Shown here: positions 1-11,249 of the stretch, piece by piece
How positions within the stretch are numbered: the first letter of the stretch is position 1
Layout of the letters: each line of letters begins with the position of its first letter
NCBI RefSeq assembly: GCF_963676685.1
Contig: NC_092356.1
Coordinates: 16,789,750-16,853,749 of the forward strand
Source: Mytilus edulis
Taxonomy: Eukaryota > Mollusca > Bivalvia > Mytilida > Mytilidae
Length of the DNA stretch: 64,000 nucleotides
Direction: 5' to 3'
Made by a program: the position numbers and the translations under genes
Notes under the pieces: generated by a model
What the model was told of the DNA's origin: nothing
What the model saw: only the letters and a program-made list of their open reading frames with translations
Databases searched by the model: none

Positions 1-1264
1 ATATCCCCAATTAAAAGTTGGATAAAAACAATAAAATATCCCCAATAAAATTTGATAAAAACAAATAAAATACCCTTTTCCCCTTAAAAGCATGTTACAG
101 AGCTTCACATGCAGACTCAGCCACTTCACTCCCAGTTTGTACCATTAAAAACAGTAAAATATCCCCAATTAAAAGTTGGATAAAAACAATAAAATAACCC
201 CAATAAAATTTGATAAAAACAAATAAAATACCCTTTTCCCCTTAAAAGCATGTTACAGAGCTTCACATGCAGACTGAGCCACTTCACTCTCAGTTTGTAC
301 CATTAAAAACAGTAAAATATCCCCAATTAAAAGTTGGATAAAAACAATAAAATATCCCCAATAAAATTTGTTAAAAACAAATAAAATACCCTTTTCCCCT
401 TAAAAGCATGTTACAGAGCTTCACATGCAGACTGAGCCACTTCACTCTCAGTTTGTACCATTAAAAACAGTAAAATATCCCCAATTAAAAGTTGGATAAA
501 AACAATAAAATATCCCCAATAAAATTTGATAAAAACAAATAAAATGCCCTTTTCCCCTTAAAAGCATGTTACAGAGCTTCACATGCAGACTGAGCCACTT
601 CACTCTCAGTTTGTACCATTAAAAACAGTAAAATATCCCCAATTAAAAGTTGGATAAAAACAATAAAATAACCCCAATAAAATTTGATAAAAACAAATAA
701 AATACCCTTTTCCCCTTAAAAGCATGTTACAGAGCTTCACATGCAGACTGAGCCACTTTACTCTCAGTTTGTACCATTAAAACCAGTAAAATATCCCCAA
801 TTAAAAGTTGGATAAAAACAATAAAATATCCCCAATAAAATTTGATAAAAACAAATAAAATGCCCTTTTCCCCTTAAAAGCATGTTACAGAGCTTCACAT
901 GCAGACTGAGCCACTTCACTCTCAGTTTGTACCATTAAAAACAGTAAAATATCCCCAATTAAAAGTTGGATGAAAACAATAAAATATCCCCAATAAAATT
1001 TGATAAAAACAAATAAAATACCCTTTTCCCCTTAAAAGCATGTTACAGAGCTTCACATGCAGACTGAGCCACTTCACTCTCAGTTTGTACCATTAAAAAC
1101 AGTAAAATATCCCCAATTAAAAGTTGGATGAAAACAATAAAATATCCCCAATAAAATTTGATAAAAACAAATAAAATACCCTTTTCCCCTTAAAAGCATG
1201 TTACAGAGCTTCACATGCTGACTGAGCCACCTCGCTCTCAGTTTTTACCGTTAATATGTTTTGA
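1..1264 (+). repeat. 158-bp satellite, eight tandem copies
   Basis: Units begin at 1, 159, 317, 475, 633, 791, 949 and 1107, an exact 158-bp period with very few substitutions and no indels. Each unit has an AT-rich half with two ATATCCCCAAT-like boxes and a half containing CATGTTACAGAGCTTCACATG and a CAGTTTGTACC tail. The array runs off the left edge, so its full length is unknown. The last copy decays from about 1215, and 1265-1340 holds degenerate pieces of the same unit (GACTGAGCCAC, CTCTCAGTTTGTA). No open frame runs through it. Confidence 0.95.
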
Positions 1265-1340
1265 CTGAGCCTCCGCACATCAGTCAGACTGAGCCACCGC
1301 ACATCAGTCAAACTGAGCCTGCTCACTCTCAGTTTGTATC

Positions 1341-1474
1341 AGTAAGAATGGATACTTGATACGTATGGTAGGGGACGTTACTATACCTAGAGCAAAGGTA
1401 TAGTATCTGTGAACCCTAAACACAGAGTGCGGCTTAACTTCCCATACGTGTACACAAGTATCCAATGCTTACTA
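1341..1474. repeat. Nested 134-bp foldback at the satellite edge
   Basis: The outer arms start AGTAAG..TGGATACTTG and end CAAGTATCC..CTTACT, with a further inner match ACGTATGG/CCCATACGT. Inside is a second perfect stem, TACTATACCT / AGGTATAGTA (about 1380-1407), and a short CTGTG/CACAG stem. I see no direct target duplication at the ends. It could be a small foldback MITE or a structured RNA. Confidence 0.6.
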
Positions 1475-1904
1475 ATACATAATGTGTCATGTTTTTCATT
1501 TTCAGTCACTGAAAATAATTTTTAAATGTAACAACTGAAATAATAACAAAAACCTTGATTCCGAGTTGCCTGTGGTAAGAAGTGAAATAATATCAAAAAC
1601 CTTGATTCCAAGTTGCCTGTGTTAATAAGTGAAATAACTTTACTGTAAAATATATCTAGTTTTGATATTCTTGATGGTTTTCTTAAGGATTGTAGAACAT
1701 GTGGCATTCCGGTAAACAGTGTGACAGCAACTCAACTATAGAGTAAAACCAGAAAGATATGAAAATGTCAAAATACAGTCTTTAATCATTACTTTTTCAA
1801 ATTATAACTTGGATGGAGAGTTGATTCATTGGCACTCATACCACATATTCTTATATCTAATTGTTATTAGTTTATAATATGGCAAGCCATTTTACTATTT
1901 ATTC
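1475..1904. other. Non-coding, one repeat fragment
   Basis: No gene seen. A short piece of the common mussel repeat lies on the minus strand at about 1812-1856 (GGCACTCATACCACAT). A direct duplication of about 54 bp around CCTTGATTCC occurs at 1550-1620. Confidence 0.5.
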
Positions 1905-2505
1905 GAATTTCAAGATATTTCATATAATATATAAGATATCTTATTGAATAAAAGATATCTTATATAATTTCAATTTTATACAATATCTTATATATTATAT
2001 GAGACATCTTATATATAATATAAGATATCTCAAAGTATGTAAGATATATCATATACTTTATAAGATATCTCATTAAGTATATGAGATATCTTACAAATAT
2101 TTTTTTATATAAGATATCTTGTATAGTTTATAAGATAGCTTTAAAAGAAAATTTTATAAGAAATCTTATATTTTATATGAGATATCTTAAAAACTATATA
2201 AGATATCTCATATAATATACAAGATATCTCATATAACATTTAAGATATCTTATATTAATCTGTTTTTCTAAGATATCATATATAAAATAGAAGATATCGT
2301 ATTTTATATAGAAGATCTTTTTTTTATATAGAAGATATCTTATATAGTTTAAAAATTAAATTTATGATATCTTATAAACTATATAAGATATCTCATAACC
2401 TATATAAGATATCTTATAAACTATATAGGATATCTTATAAACTATTTAAGATATCTTATAAACTATATAAAATATCTTATAAAGTTTATTAAATATCTTG
2501 AAGTT
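1905..2505. repeat. Array of AGATATCTT palindromes
   Basis: About 25 copies of a self-complementary core, (TATA)AGATATCTTATA, are spaced irregularly 20-30 bp apart. The most regular stretch is 2370-2500, where the unit is close to AAGATATCTTATAAACTAT. Scattered copies of the same core recur at 4605-4740, 5110-5265 and 6265-6360. No coding potential. Confidence 0.85.
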
Positions 2506-3298
2506 TGAATAAATAGCAAAACGGATTGCCATATTATTGATACCTAGTAGTATTTAAATGTTATACTGTAAATTCAGAAATCATTGTGAGCATATAGTAT
2601 TGCGATTTTTCGACTATGGACAAATGTGAGTTTAATTATCATGATTTTAAAAAAATCTTATGTTTCAGTCATCAAAATGAAAGTTCTCCTTATTGCGATA
2701 CCCACCCAGTTACAATTGTTCACATTAAATAAAACTTGCAATAATCGCTTAATTCATAGTACAGTAATCTCTTTTTTGTATCAAATCCATGATACATTAT
2801 AATGTATTCATTATCTTTGATCACTGGCAATTTGAGGGATAGTTGTCTCATTGGCATTTCTATCATACATCCTTTGATATTTTTTATATGGCTGAGAGAT
2901 AAATTTAGTTTTCTGTGTGACTAAAACCTGTGTATAAAGTTGCACTTTCAGGCTAAAAATTGTAAATTTCTGGCAGCACATCTGTCAAGAATTATGTATA
3001 TTTAAGATATAAAACATTTTCATAATTCATTTTATTTTAATGAGAAAAAAATCTTCAATTCATACCCAGATTTAACAAATTCTACTGAAATCTGAAGAAG
3101 ACAGTACAAGTTCTTCAAGTCTTTAAATGTATACAATTGTTTGTCACAGGCTATTATTTGCCTTGTAAGTCTTCAAATGAAAAATACCACATTTAGGTCA
3201 TACAAATGCTAGTCCAGATAACATCCATGTAGTCTTTAAATTATTTGATTATTGTCTCATTTCTGTTGAGGCTTCACTTCTAATACAATTGACTTTAT
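2506..3298. other. Non-coding, downstream of the minus-strand gene
   Basis: No gene seen. A minus-strand fragment of the mussel repeat (GTTGTCTCATTGGCATTTC) lies at 2838-2876. The part next to 3298 is probably 3' untranslated region of the gene ending at 3299. Confidence 0.4.
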
Positions 3299-3299
3299 T
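3294..3299 (-). terminator. Poly(A) signal AATAAA
   Basis: The signal overlaps the TGA stop of the last exon of the minus-strand gene (TGAATAAAG). This supports it as a terminal exon. Confidence 0.4.
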
Positions 3300-6200
3300 C
3301 AAAGATGACGTCTTGACAACTCCTCTGCAAACAAACTAGCTTGTTCTGAACTTCTCACAACATACTGAAAAGTAAAAATAACATTTATAATCCATAAAGT
3401 ATGCTTGTTTGAGTTTAATCAGCCATTCATATTACAAGTTTAGTTTGATCAATTTTGAATGGTAAATGTTTCTAAAAAAGATGTGGAATGATTGCCAATA
3501 AGACAACTCTCAACAAGAGACAAGACCAAATGCCACAGAAATTGACAACTATAAGTCACAGTACAGCAAAGTATGTAATGTTAACTTTTTATAAACTGTT
3601 ATCACAGAGATATATGTCTCGCCTTTTTGTAATTTTGATTATTCAATTATGTTGAAATCAAAATAGCAATACTTTAACATCTTACACAAGTTATGCAAAT
3701 ATTCAAAGTAAATGAACCATGACCGATCGAGTTACATGGCTAAACAATCTCCAAGTAAATAAGATGTGCCAATGCTAATACAACTGCATACCAAATACCA
3801 TTGACTTATTATAAGTCGTTCCCAAACCTAAATGCAAAAATTAACTTGTAAACTATGTAAAAGTTTCAAAGTCAATGAAGCATAAAGAGGGGGTGGGGCT
3901 ATATAATCTCCATGGAAACAATACTTGCAAATGTAAATAAATTTGAATACCAAATATCAGATTGATTTAACATTAGCAGTTCATCTTAAACTGATCTAAT
4001 AAAAAAAAATAATACATGTAAATTAAGATAAGTTTCAAAGTCATTAGACTTTGACTGAGGGGCGAGGCCAAATATTCTCCATGGAAATGAGATGTGCCTA
4101 TGCTATATACAACTGAATACCAATTTACATTGGCCTACCACTAATGGTTCCCCTTGAACTGACCTAATCAAACTAATACATGATAACTTACAAAAACTTT
4201 CAAAGTCAATAGACCATGACAATGGGGACAGAGCAAAATCATCTCCAGGGAAATGAGATATGCCAATGCTCATACAACTGCATACCAAATATCATTGACC
4301 TACCACTTGTGGTTCCCCATTAACTGACCTAATCACAAAGTAATACATGTAAAATAAGCAAAGGTTTCGAAGTCAATAGACTATGACTGAGGGGGCAGGG
4401 CCAAATAATCTCCATGAAAATGAGATATGCCATTTGCTTACACAACTGCAGACCAAATATGATTGACCTACCACTTGTGGTTCACCATAAACTATGCCTA
4501 ACCACAAACTAATATATTGTTGCTGTCACCGCCGCCAGAATCTACATACCTATGTCTGGCTTTTTGACTCCACCAAAGGGCAGAAAAAAATATCTCATCT
4601 GGCCAAGTATTTAAGATGTCTTTTTAAACTCAAATTAAAATAAGATATGACATAAAAAATACTACATTTATTATTTACTTTGCAAGATATATAAATCAAT
4701 TTGTAGGATATTGTTTTAGTTTACACAATATCTTTTTTAATTTATAAATTTGGTAATTCTTATCTTATTATTTAGCTTAAATAGATATACCGGTAAGAAG
4801 ATGTGGTATGAGTGCCAATGAGACAACTTTCCATCCAAGTAACAATTTATAAAAGTAAACCATTATAGGTCAAAGTATATCTTCAACTCAGAGACCTGGC
4901 CCACACTGAACAGCTACAAAGGGCCCAAAAAAAAATACTAGTGCAAAACCATTTAAACGAGAAAACCAATCTAATCTATATAAAAAATTAGAAACACTTA
5001 TGAACCACATCAACAAACTACAACTATATACCAAACATCATTTATTTCATTAAATTTATATATATATATATATATTTTATTCTGAAAAACTGCTGATGCT
5101 GAAGATACAAGTTTATAAGATATTTCTGAAAAAATAGTAATAAGATATCAGTTTAGATAAACAAGATATCTTTTTTACTCAATAAGTTATTTTTCAACCA
5201 AAAACAGATAATTAATAAACTAAAACAGATACCCTTATAAAATGTTAATAAGATATCTCATCCAATATTATATATAGATTCTACCGCTGAACTGAGTGTG
5301 ATATGATATTTATACATGACAGTTAAAGGAGTAGGTTCAGTAAGACCCCATTTTGGACCCAAAATATAGCAGTTTTGCAAAATTGTGAAAATGTAATCCT
5401 TTAGCTATTTATTGGAAAGTAGAATGCTTCTGCTACACAAATATGGTCTGTTTTTGACAATACAATGCACATATATCGGGTACTAACATCATTAAGTCAT
5501 GCCAAATTACTGAAATCTTCACAATTTTAGCATTTTGGTTAAATTTTAGACGGTTTCCGTCTCAAATGAAAGTGGCCGCATTCGTGTTCATTCATAATAT
5601 TGAAATGTTAGTTGTATTTAATGATAATACATGACATATATAAAGATTGAGGATGAACACGGATGCGGCCACTTTCATTTTTGACAAAAACCATCTGAAA
5701 AGTGACAATTTTTTGCATACTAGTATTTGATAGATTTTTCATATTTTTGCTTGAATCGGAGGGTTTTTAATGACTTAATCAGCTAAAATCTTTCACATAT
5801 ACTAATTGAATCAATTGAAATAGACAATTGAGTGTTTAAAAAGTGTCCAAAATCTTTCGTTAGATGAACCAGAAATTTGAGGCCAAAATCAGCCCTTACC
5901 GGCTCCTTTTCAAATTAAAAGGCGAGGTTTGCCAAGTTTTTTTAATATTCAAAATTTAAATGTCGAGAGTGGATAACTACCCTATTGCACAAGATTTGGT
6001 GGTGAAATCTGTTTCTCTAATGATTTTCAAACAATATGCAGGCAAACTTATTCCTTCTTTTTGAATGATCTGCAAAAAAATGTGTTTTTCTATGTGACGT
6101 CATCAGGTATGGTTGCCTTTTTTTCATACCGTCACAATAGGAAATCCAGAGGAAAGCAATAAAATTCGAGGTCATAATTGGATTTTTACCAATGAATAAC

Positions 6201-9200
6201 TGAAATCAAACGAAACCACACATTGATTAAATGGGTGCAGAAAGGATTAAATTGATGAAAAATTCGAGATATAAGATATATCATGTAATATACAATGTAT
6301 CCTTTTTAGTTTATATGCATGATAAGATATTTCAATTGGTTTATATATTAGACATAATATATAATTTTCAAGTCGAAACATTAAACAGAATACAAACCTA
6401 CCATGTATGAGGTACAAATGTCCTTTGTACACAAAAATAAGGAACCCTGGGATGTGGTACATACTACATCATGTACAGTATTGGAACAGTCTGGTTCAAT
6501 ATCTGCAATGAAAAAAAACATAATCATAACTGATGTTGCTTAAAGTTTAATAAATTTGTTTATACAAGTTAAAATTAAAAAAATTGTAAGTGTTGCACAG
6601 TACCCAGTGTCTTGTCTACTTTTGCTGTTAATCGCAGGCTCAACAAAAATGAGGGGAAAAAAAACAATAAAAATATTCCTCTCGAAACTATCTTTTGATT
6701 GTAAGAAGCTTCTGTCCAAGTTTGATAAATCCAGGATAGTTTATGAATCTAATAAATGTTTTAAAAACTTTAACTGCAGACTGTATGTAATGTTAACTGG
6801 AGAAAAAGACTAAGTTTATAAGTAAAATACAGAAAAACTGTGAGGTACAAAATTTTAACAAAATTTCCTTCTAGATACTAGATTTGATCATAAACAATTT
6901 TCTGTCCAAGTTTGGTATAAATCCAGGATAGTTTAAGAAAGTTTATAATTAAATTTTTTTTAAACTTTAATCACAGAGTGAATGTAATGTTTCCTGGCAG
7001 AAAAATTAAGTCCATTTACAAGTAAAATACAGAAAAAAAATGATTTTTTAACAAAATTTGCTTCTGAATACTATCATAAAATAATGATCATAAACAAGTT
7101 TCTGTCCAAGTTTGGTAGAAATCCAGGACAGTAAGAAAGTTATTAAAATTTCAAAAACATTTATGTGTTTTAGCAGGTCAGGACTAACCATTAATTGGTC
7201 AGTGAATTGTATCCCAACTTAGGACAGGATGACACGCAAATTCATGAAGCTTTCCATATTTTTTTTTTAGATGTTGTTGAAGATGAAAAACATGCTTTGT
7301 TAAACTGTCCTGTATATTCATATATCTGTAATGTTATTTTTAGTCATGCTAGTATTGTTGATCAGAATTTTTTACATGTGTTTGATAATGAAAAGTTGAT
7401 ATTTCTTTTTACAAATGAAAATATGGTATTTTATACTGCCAAAATCTGCTGACATTTTAATATGCGAAAATGTATTTTATCCTCATGATAGTTGACTTTT
7501 ATTTGTACTATAAATCAAGAAAAATTGTTATAGGATCTGCCTACCCTTCGGGAGCAACTGAGATCACCCCCAGTTTTTGGTAGGGTTTGTGTTGATTAGT
7601 CTTTCGTTTTCTATGTTGTGTCTTGTGTACTATTATTTGTCTGTCTTTTTTTTTTAGCTATGGCGTTCTCTGTTTATTTTTTATCTATGAGTTTGACTGT
7701 CCCTCTGGTCTTTTTCCCCCCTCTTTTATAGTCTCTCATAACTCTTTATAGAGTGGCTCTTGTTGTTAACTTGTGTTTTAAAAAGCTGTATATTTTATAT
7801 GTAACAAGTAGTGAGACTTTAATAAAGTATTTGTCTTGTCTTGTCTAAAATTTATTTTTTGTCATATAATGAGGTATAATGCAGTTTTTATAAAAAAAAA
7901 ACATTAAAGAAATATTGGAACATGGCTTCTTGCTTTTCTCCACCATTGATGTAGAATCAATGCTTATTCCTGACATGTTTAATCTTTAAAATATCTGGAA
8001 TCATTCCCCATGATCATTTATACAATAAAATTATATCAGTATATATATATACATATATGTTGAAATATGAGATATTAAAAATGTAATAGAAAACTGACCT
8101 TTTTTTTTTTATATGAAATCAAAGATGTCCATTAAATATGAATACAAATGATATCAGCACCACTCAGTTCAAGATATAAGAAAATTCTAACCAAACAAAA
8201 GAATTTCCCTCCAAAAAAAAGACATATGACTTAATGAACCAATCATTATAAAGAAGAGAGAGTTGTCATACCCCAAACTTTTTTTAAAACATACTCACCC
8301 CTTCTCGTCCAATGAAAAGTCAGTTTTTAGCCCTCTAATTCTCATAGTACATGGTTTTCCATGCACTATGAAATGCTATACACGAATGACTTTTCATTGT
8401 CAGTTAAATAAAAACTAAGGGGTTATAACTCATTGATCCATGAAGAAGTTTAACAATAAACATAATCACTAATGCATGGCTAGAAACTACTCACTAAGTA
8501 CTTATAGAATTTAAAATATTAACTCATCAGATAATATATACAGAACATTATTAAAGAATTAATAATTGTTTACCTCTCGACTGCTAGTATGTATAGAAGA
8601 TTATTCACTGGAAGTTTTGCAAGTTTCTTGTGATATGGGTCAATCTGTAAATAAAAAAAAATATATATAATTATTAAAATTTCTATGTTGGAGAGTGCAG
8701 AACTATTGCAAACAAGTGCTATTTAATACCAAAAGATAAGCTTTAATAGTCATTCTGATAATTTCAATAGCTTATTAGTACATGTATCTTAAAAACACTG
8801 CCAATCATCAATTGGTCAAGTTATCATTGAACAACTCAGAATTAAATTGTGTTTCTATTCATTTTGTTTTCTTTTATCATGGTAGTATTAAACATACAAC
8901 TTCAATAGCTAAAATCCAGTATAAAGCAAGCTCTCTCTGTATAAATTTCTTTTCATACCTTGTTTAATTTTATGACCAGTGTTTCTTCCTCAGTTTCTTC
9001 ATATCCAAAGTTCTGTTCGTGTTGTGTATGGGAAAATCAAAATACATTCTCCAAAAAATGCCTCATTAATTAATGCTGTAGGTAAAAATTAGCTGAAAGG
9101 TACAGACTTCTGGAAATACAGTCTTTTTAACGACCAAAATAACCCTTATGGAAACAAACTAAGAATAGACAGAAAATTGAAAAAAGATTATACAAATTAG

Positions 9201-11243
9201 AATTTTTTTTTATGAATAGATTTAGATCAATACATGATATCAAATTTTATCAAAATAAGAACAAGTAATACTGGTTGTTATCTAAATATTGAACAGGGTA
9301 GACATTGTAAATTACCTTTGAAAAAAAAATTGTGTCCTCTCTAAAAAGGAGGTAGAAGATAAATATTCTTTTGCTTTAAAATGTCAAATTTTAGAAGAAT
9401 GTAGGCAAAAACTTTTTCAGAAAGTAGAGAGTATAGTTCCAGAATTCACCAAAATGTCCGATGAGGAAAAATTTATATTTACATTTACATTTAATGAGTA
9501 TGACGTAACTAAAATTATTGTCAAGGGATCGTGAGTTAATGATTTATATGTTTTAAGAAATAGCCTAGCTGATAAGAACAAGAGGCTCTCAAGAGCCTGA
9601 ATCGCTCACCTGAATTTTTTTGGTTTAATCTCATATCAATGATTATTTTGGCTTTTCAATTTATTAAAATGTTCTTTGAATCGTCCTATTTTCTTCAAAA
9701 GCAAAAAAAAAAATCATTTTCTCCTATGTTCTATTTTAGCCATAGGAGCTATGTTTCTTGACATACAAGGAAATGAAATATAAAATTTATACTAGATACT
9801 CTGAAACTCTAAAACTCATTTAGCCTAAGTTTGGCTGAAATTGATACAGCAGTTTCAAAGGAGAAGATTTTTTAAAGTAAGTCAACATGATGAACAAATT
9901 GTGAAAAAAGTCTTTATAGGGCAAGAACTCCTTAAGAGGTCAATTGACAATTTTAGTCAAATTGACTTATTTGTAGATCTTACTTTGCTTAACATTTTTG
10001 CTTTTAACAGTTTATCTGTATCTATAATAATATTCAAGATAATGACCAAAAACTGCAAAATTTCCTTAAAATTACCAATTAAGTGGCAGCAACCCAACAA
10101 TGGTTTGTTTGATTCATCTGAAAATTTCAGGGCTGATAGATCTTGACCTAATGAATATTTTTATCCCTGTCAGATTTGCTCTAAATGCTTTCGTTTTTGA
10201 GATATAAGCCAAAAACTGCATTTGACCCCTATGTTCTATTTTAAGTAACAGCGGCCATGTTTTTTGACAGATCAAAAATCGAAGCACACACTTTGTGCAG
10301 GATAATCTAAGGAACAATCATGCTAAGTTTCATCCAAATCCATTCAGCAGTTTCAGAGGAGAAGATTTTTTAAAGTTAGCAAATATGATGAACAAATTGT
10401 GAAAAATTGTCATTAAAGGACAATAACCCCTTAAGGGGTCAATTGACAATTTTGGTCATCTTAATTTATTTGTAGATCTTACTTTGCTGATCATTTTTGC
10501 TGTTTACAGTTTATCTTTATCTATAATACTATTCAAGATAATGACCAAAAACTGAAAAATTTCCTTAAAATTACCAATTAAGTGGCAGCAACCCAACAAT
10601 GGTTTGTTTGATTTGTCTGAAAATTTCAGGGCTGATAGATCTTGACCTAATGAACATTTTAACCCCATGTCAGATTTGCTCTAAATGCTTTCGTTTTTGA
10701 GATATAAGCCAAAAACTGCATTTGACCCCTATGTTCTATTTTAAGTAACGGCGGCCATGTTTTTTGACGGATCACAAATCGAAGCACACACTTTGTGCAG
10801 GATACTCTAAGGAACAATCATGCTAAGTTTCATTCAAATCCATTCAGTAGTTTCAGAGGAGAAGATGTTTGAAAAATTGTTAACGACGACGACGACGTCG
10901 ACGACGACGGACGCCAAGTGATGAGAAAAGCTCACATGGCCTTTTAGGCCAGGTGAGCTAAAAACTAGTTGATGTAACAAAGTTATGACTATTTTATATT
11001 TTTCTTTTAGTATTTGTTATAAGGAATTACACCACTAATTCATGGTCCCATTGCTTTTTATGTTAAATTCCTCCATTTCAAGCAGGCACACCTCTTTTAT
11101 TTCAAGTTCAAATAAAGTGGCAATCATTGCATTTCAAAGCAACACTTTATGGTGTCTTGTACTGAAAAAATCAACATACCTTTAATGGCATATAAGAACT
11201 GGTTCCTGGAACTTCGGATGTACCAAAAACAGGTACTTTAGAT
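3299..11243 (-). CDS. Unrecognised multi-exon gene, 3' part (five exons)
   Basis: I do not recognise the product. Five exons are supported on the minus strand: 11180-11243 (SKVPVFGTSEVPGTSSYMPLK, one base in), 8959-9012 (NFGYEETEEETLVIKLNK), 8574-8644 (IDPYHKKLAKLPVNNLLYI...), 6402-6502 (IEPDCSNTVHDVVCTTSQG...) and 3299-3364 (YVVRSSEQASLF...RRHL, then TGA). Phases agree from the first to the third and from the fourth to the last. The third ends in phase 2 and the fourth needs phase 1, so at least one exon of length 3n+2 is missing between 6503 and 8573. Acceptors are good polypyrimidine-AG except that of the 8959 exon. AATAAA overlaps the stop codon. The 5' end is not found and may lie between 11.2 and 15 kb. 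The introns carry LINE remnants and element A. Confidence 0.5.
3477..3570 (+). repeat. Common mussel interspersed repeat, fragment
   Basis: AGATGTGGAATGATTGCCAA, AGACAACTCTC and ACAACTATAAGTCACAGTAC match the start of the very abundant mussel repeat. It is truncated after about 95 bp. Confidence 0.7.
3690..4530. repeat. Degenerate tandem repeat, about 167 bp, five units
   Basis: CAAAGTCAAT-like boxes recur at about 3704, 3867, 4031, 4201 and 4367. Each is followed by a G-rich box (GAGGGGGCAGGGCCAAA in the last unit), ATCTCCATGG, GAGATATGCCAATGCT, and a CATTGACCTACCAC box. It is intronic to the unrecognised minus-strand gene. The short open frame across it on the minus strand reflects the repeat. 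Confidence 0.75.
4797..5035 (+). repeat. Common mussel interspersed repeat
   Basis: Starts AGAAGATGTGGTATGAGTGC and continues through TATAGGTCAAAGTA, AAGGGCCCAAAA and AACCACATCAACAAA, giving about 240 bp of the element. It is followed by a short (TA)n tract at 5058-5074. Confidence 0.8.
5325..5911. mobile_element. Terminal-inverted-repeat element with inner foldback
   Basis: The ends match imperfectly as inverted repeats: AAAGGAGTAGG..CCATTTTGGACC at the left against the complement of GGCCAAAATC..CCGGCTCCTTT at the right. Inside, TGAAAGTGGCCGCATTCGTG (about 5569) is mirrored by ATGAACACGGATGCGGCCAC (about 5652) to make a second inverted pair of about 28 bp. No open frame and no clear target duplication. 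Confidence 0.55.
6660..7170. repeat. Degenerate tandem repeat, about 195 bp, three units
   Basis: TCTGTCCAAGTTTG recurs at 6711, 6901 and 7101. Each copy is followed by AATCCAGGA(T/C)AGT and, for the first two, a TAAAATACAGAAAAA box. The short open frame across the first unit is not preserved in the others, so it is not a gene. Confidence 0.65.
7195..7452 (+). pseudogene. LINE reverse-transcriptase C-terminal remnant
   Basis: The translation contains VEDEKHALLNCPVYSYI, the acidic-His-x(n)-Cys pattern found after the reverse-transcriptase domain of L2/CR1-type LINEs. The upstream cysteine pair is missing. This is a 5'-truncated, decayed copy. Confidence 0.55.
7534..7740 (+). mobile_element. 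3' tail of a mussel retroelement
   Basis: GGATCTGCCTACCCTTC, GAGATCACCCCCAG, TTTTCTATGTTGTGTCTTGT and AGCTATGGCGTTCTCTG match, block for block, the sequence after the reverse-transcriptase fragment at 57870-58025. It is only the non-coding tail, inserted between the LINE coding remnant and a LINE-type end. Confidence 0.65.
7741..7846 (+). mobile_element. LINE 3' end with (TTGTC)n tail
   Basis: ACTTTAATAAAGTATTTGTC followed by TTGTCTTGTC is a typical LINE 3' terminus: a poly(A)-like signal followed by a short simple-repeat tail. It probably belongs with the coding remnant at 7195-7452, split by the retroelement tail. Confidence 0.5.
8309..8400. mobile_element. 92-bp foldback (MITE-like)
   Basis: Outer arms are CCAATGAAAAGTCA / TGACTTTTCATTG and the inner stem is CATAGTACATGG-TTTT-CCATGCACTATG. 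The whole forms a nested hairpin. No target duplication was recognised. It lies in an intron of the unrecognised minus-strand gene. Confidence 0.6.
9125..9540 (+). pseudogene. Decayed LINE reverse-transcriptase C-terminus
   Basis: In shifting frames the plus strand gives NPYGNKLRIDRK, then FRSIHDIKFYQ, then a CPLCKKEVEDK..FALKC cysteine motif and a short end domain. This order is that of the LINE C-terminal region also seen at 50822 and 59784. Frameshifts and a stop break it. Confidence 0.5.
9577..10964 (-). mobile_element. Element A, short copy (hairpin ends, ~500-bp core repeat)
   Basis: One end is the hairpin AGGCTC-TCAA-GAGCCT followed by ATCGCTCACCT. The other is a hairpin GCTCACATGGCC/GGCCAGGTGAGC (about 10930-10958) next to a GACGACGACGTCGACGAC tract. 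Between them a ~500-bp unit repeats: CAGCAGTTTC at 9847, 10345 and 10845. No transposase frame. It is the inverted short relative of the copy at 35741-40345. Hairpin termini, a tandem core and no obvious target duplication resemble non-autonomous Helitron/Helentron (HINE) elements; that class is inferred. Confidence 0.7.
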
Positions 11244-11249
11244 CTAACA

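Noticed and set aside
1-1264. Satellite unit as a hammerhead-bearing retrozyme
   Set aside because: The unit size would fit, but no CTGATGA box with a following GAAA was found on either strand.
8299-8365. Possible extra exon of the minus-strand gene (HGKPCTMRIRGLKTDFSLDEK) between 8574 and 6502
   Set aside because: It is open and has AG/GT borders, but its phases fit neither neighbour and it lies inside a 92-bp foldback, so the resemblance to coding sequence may be accidental.
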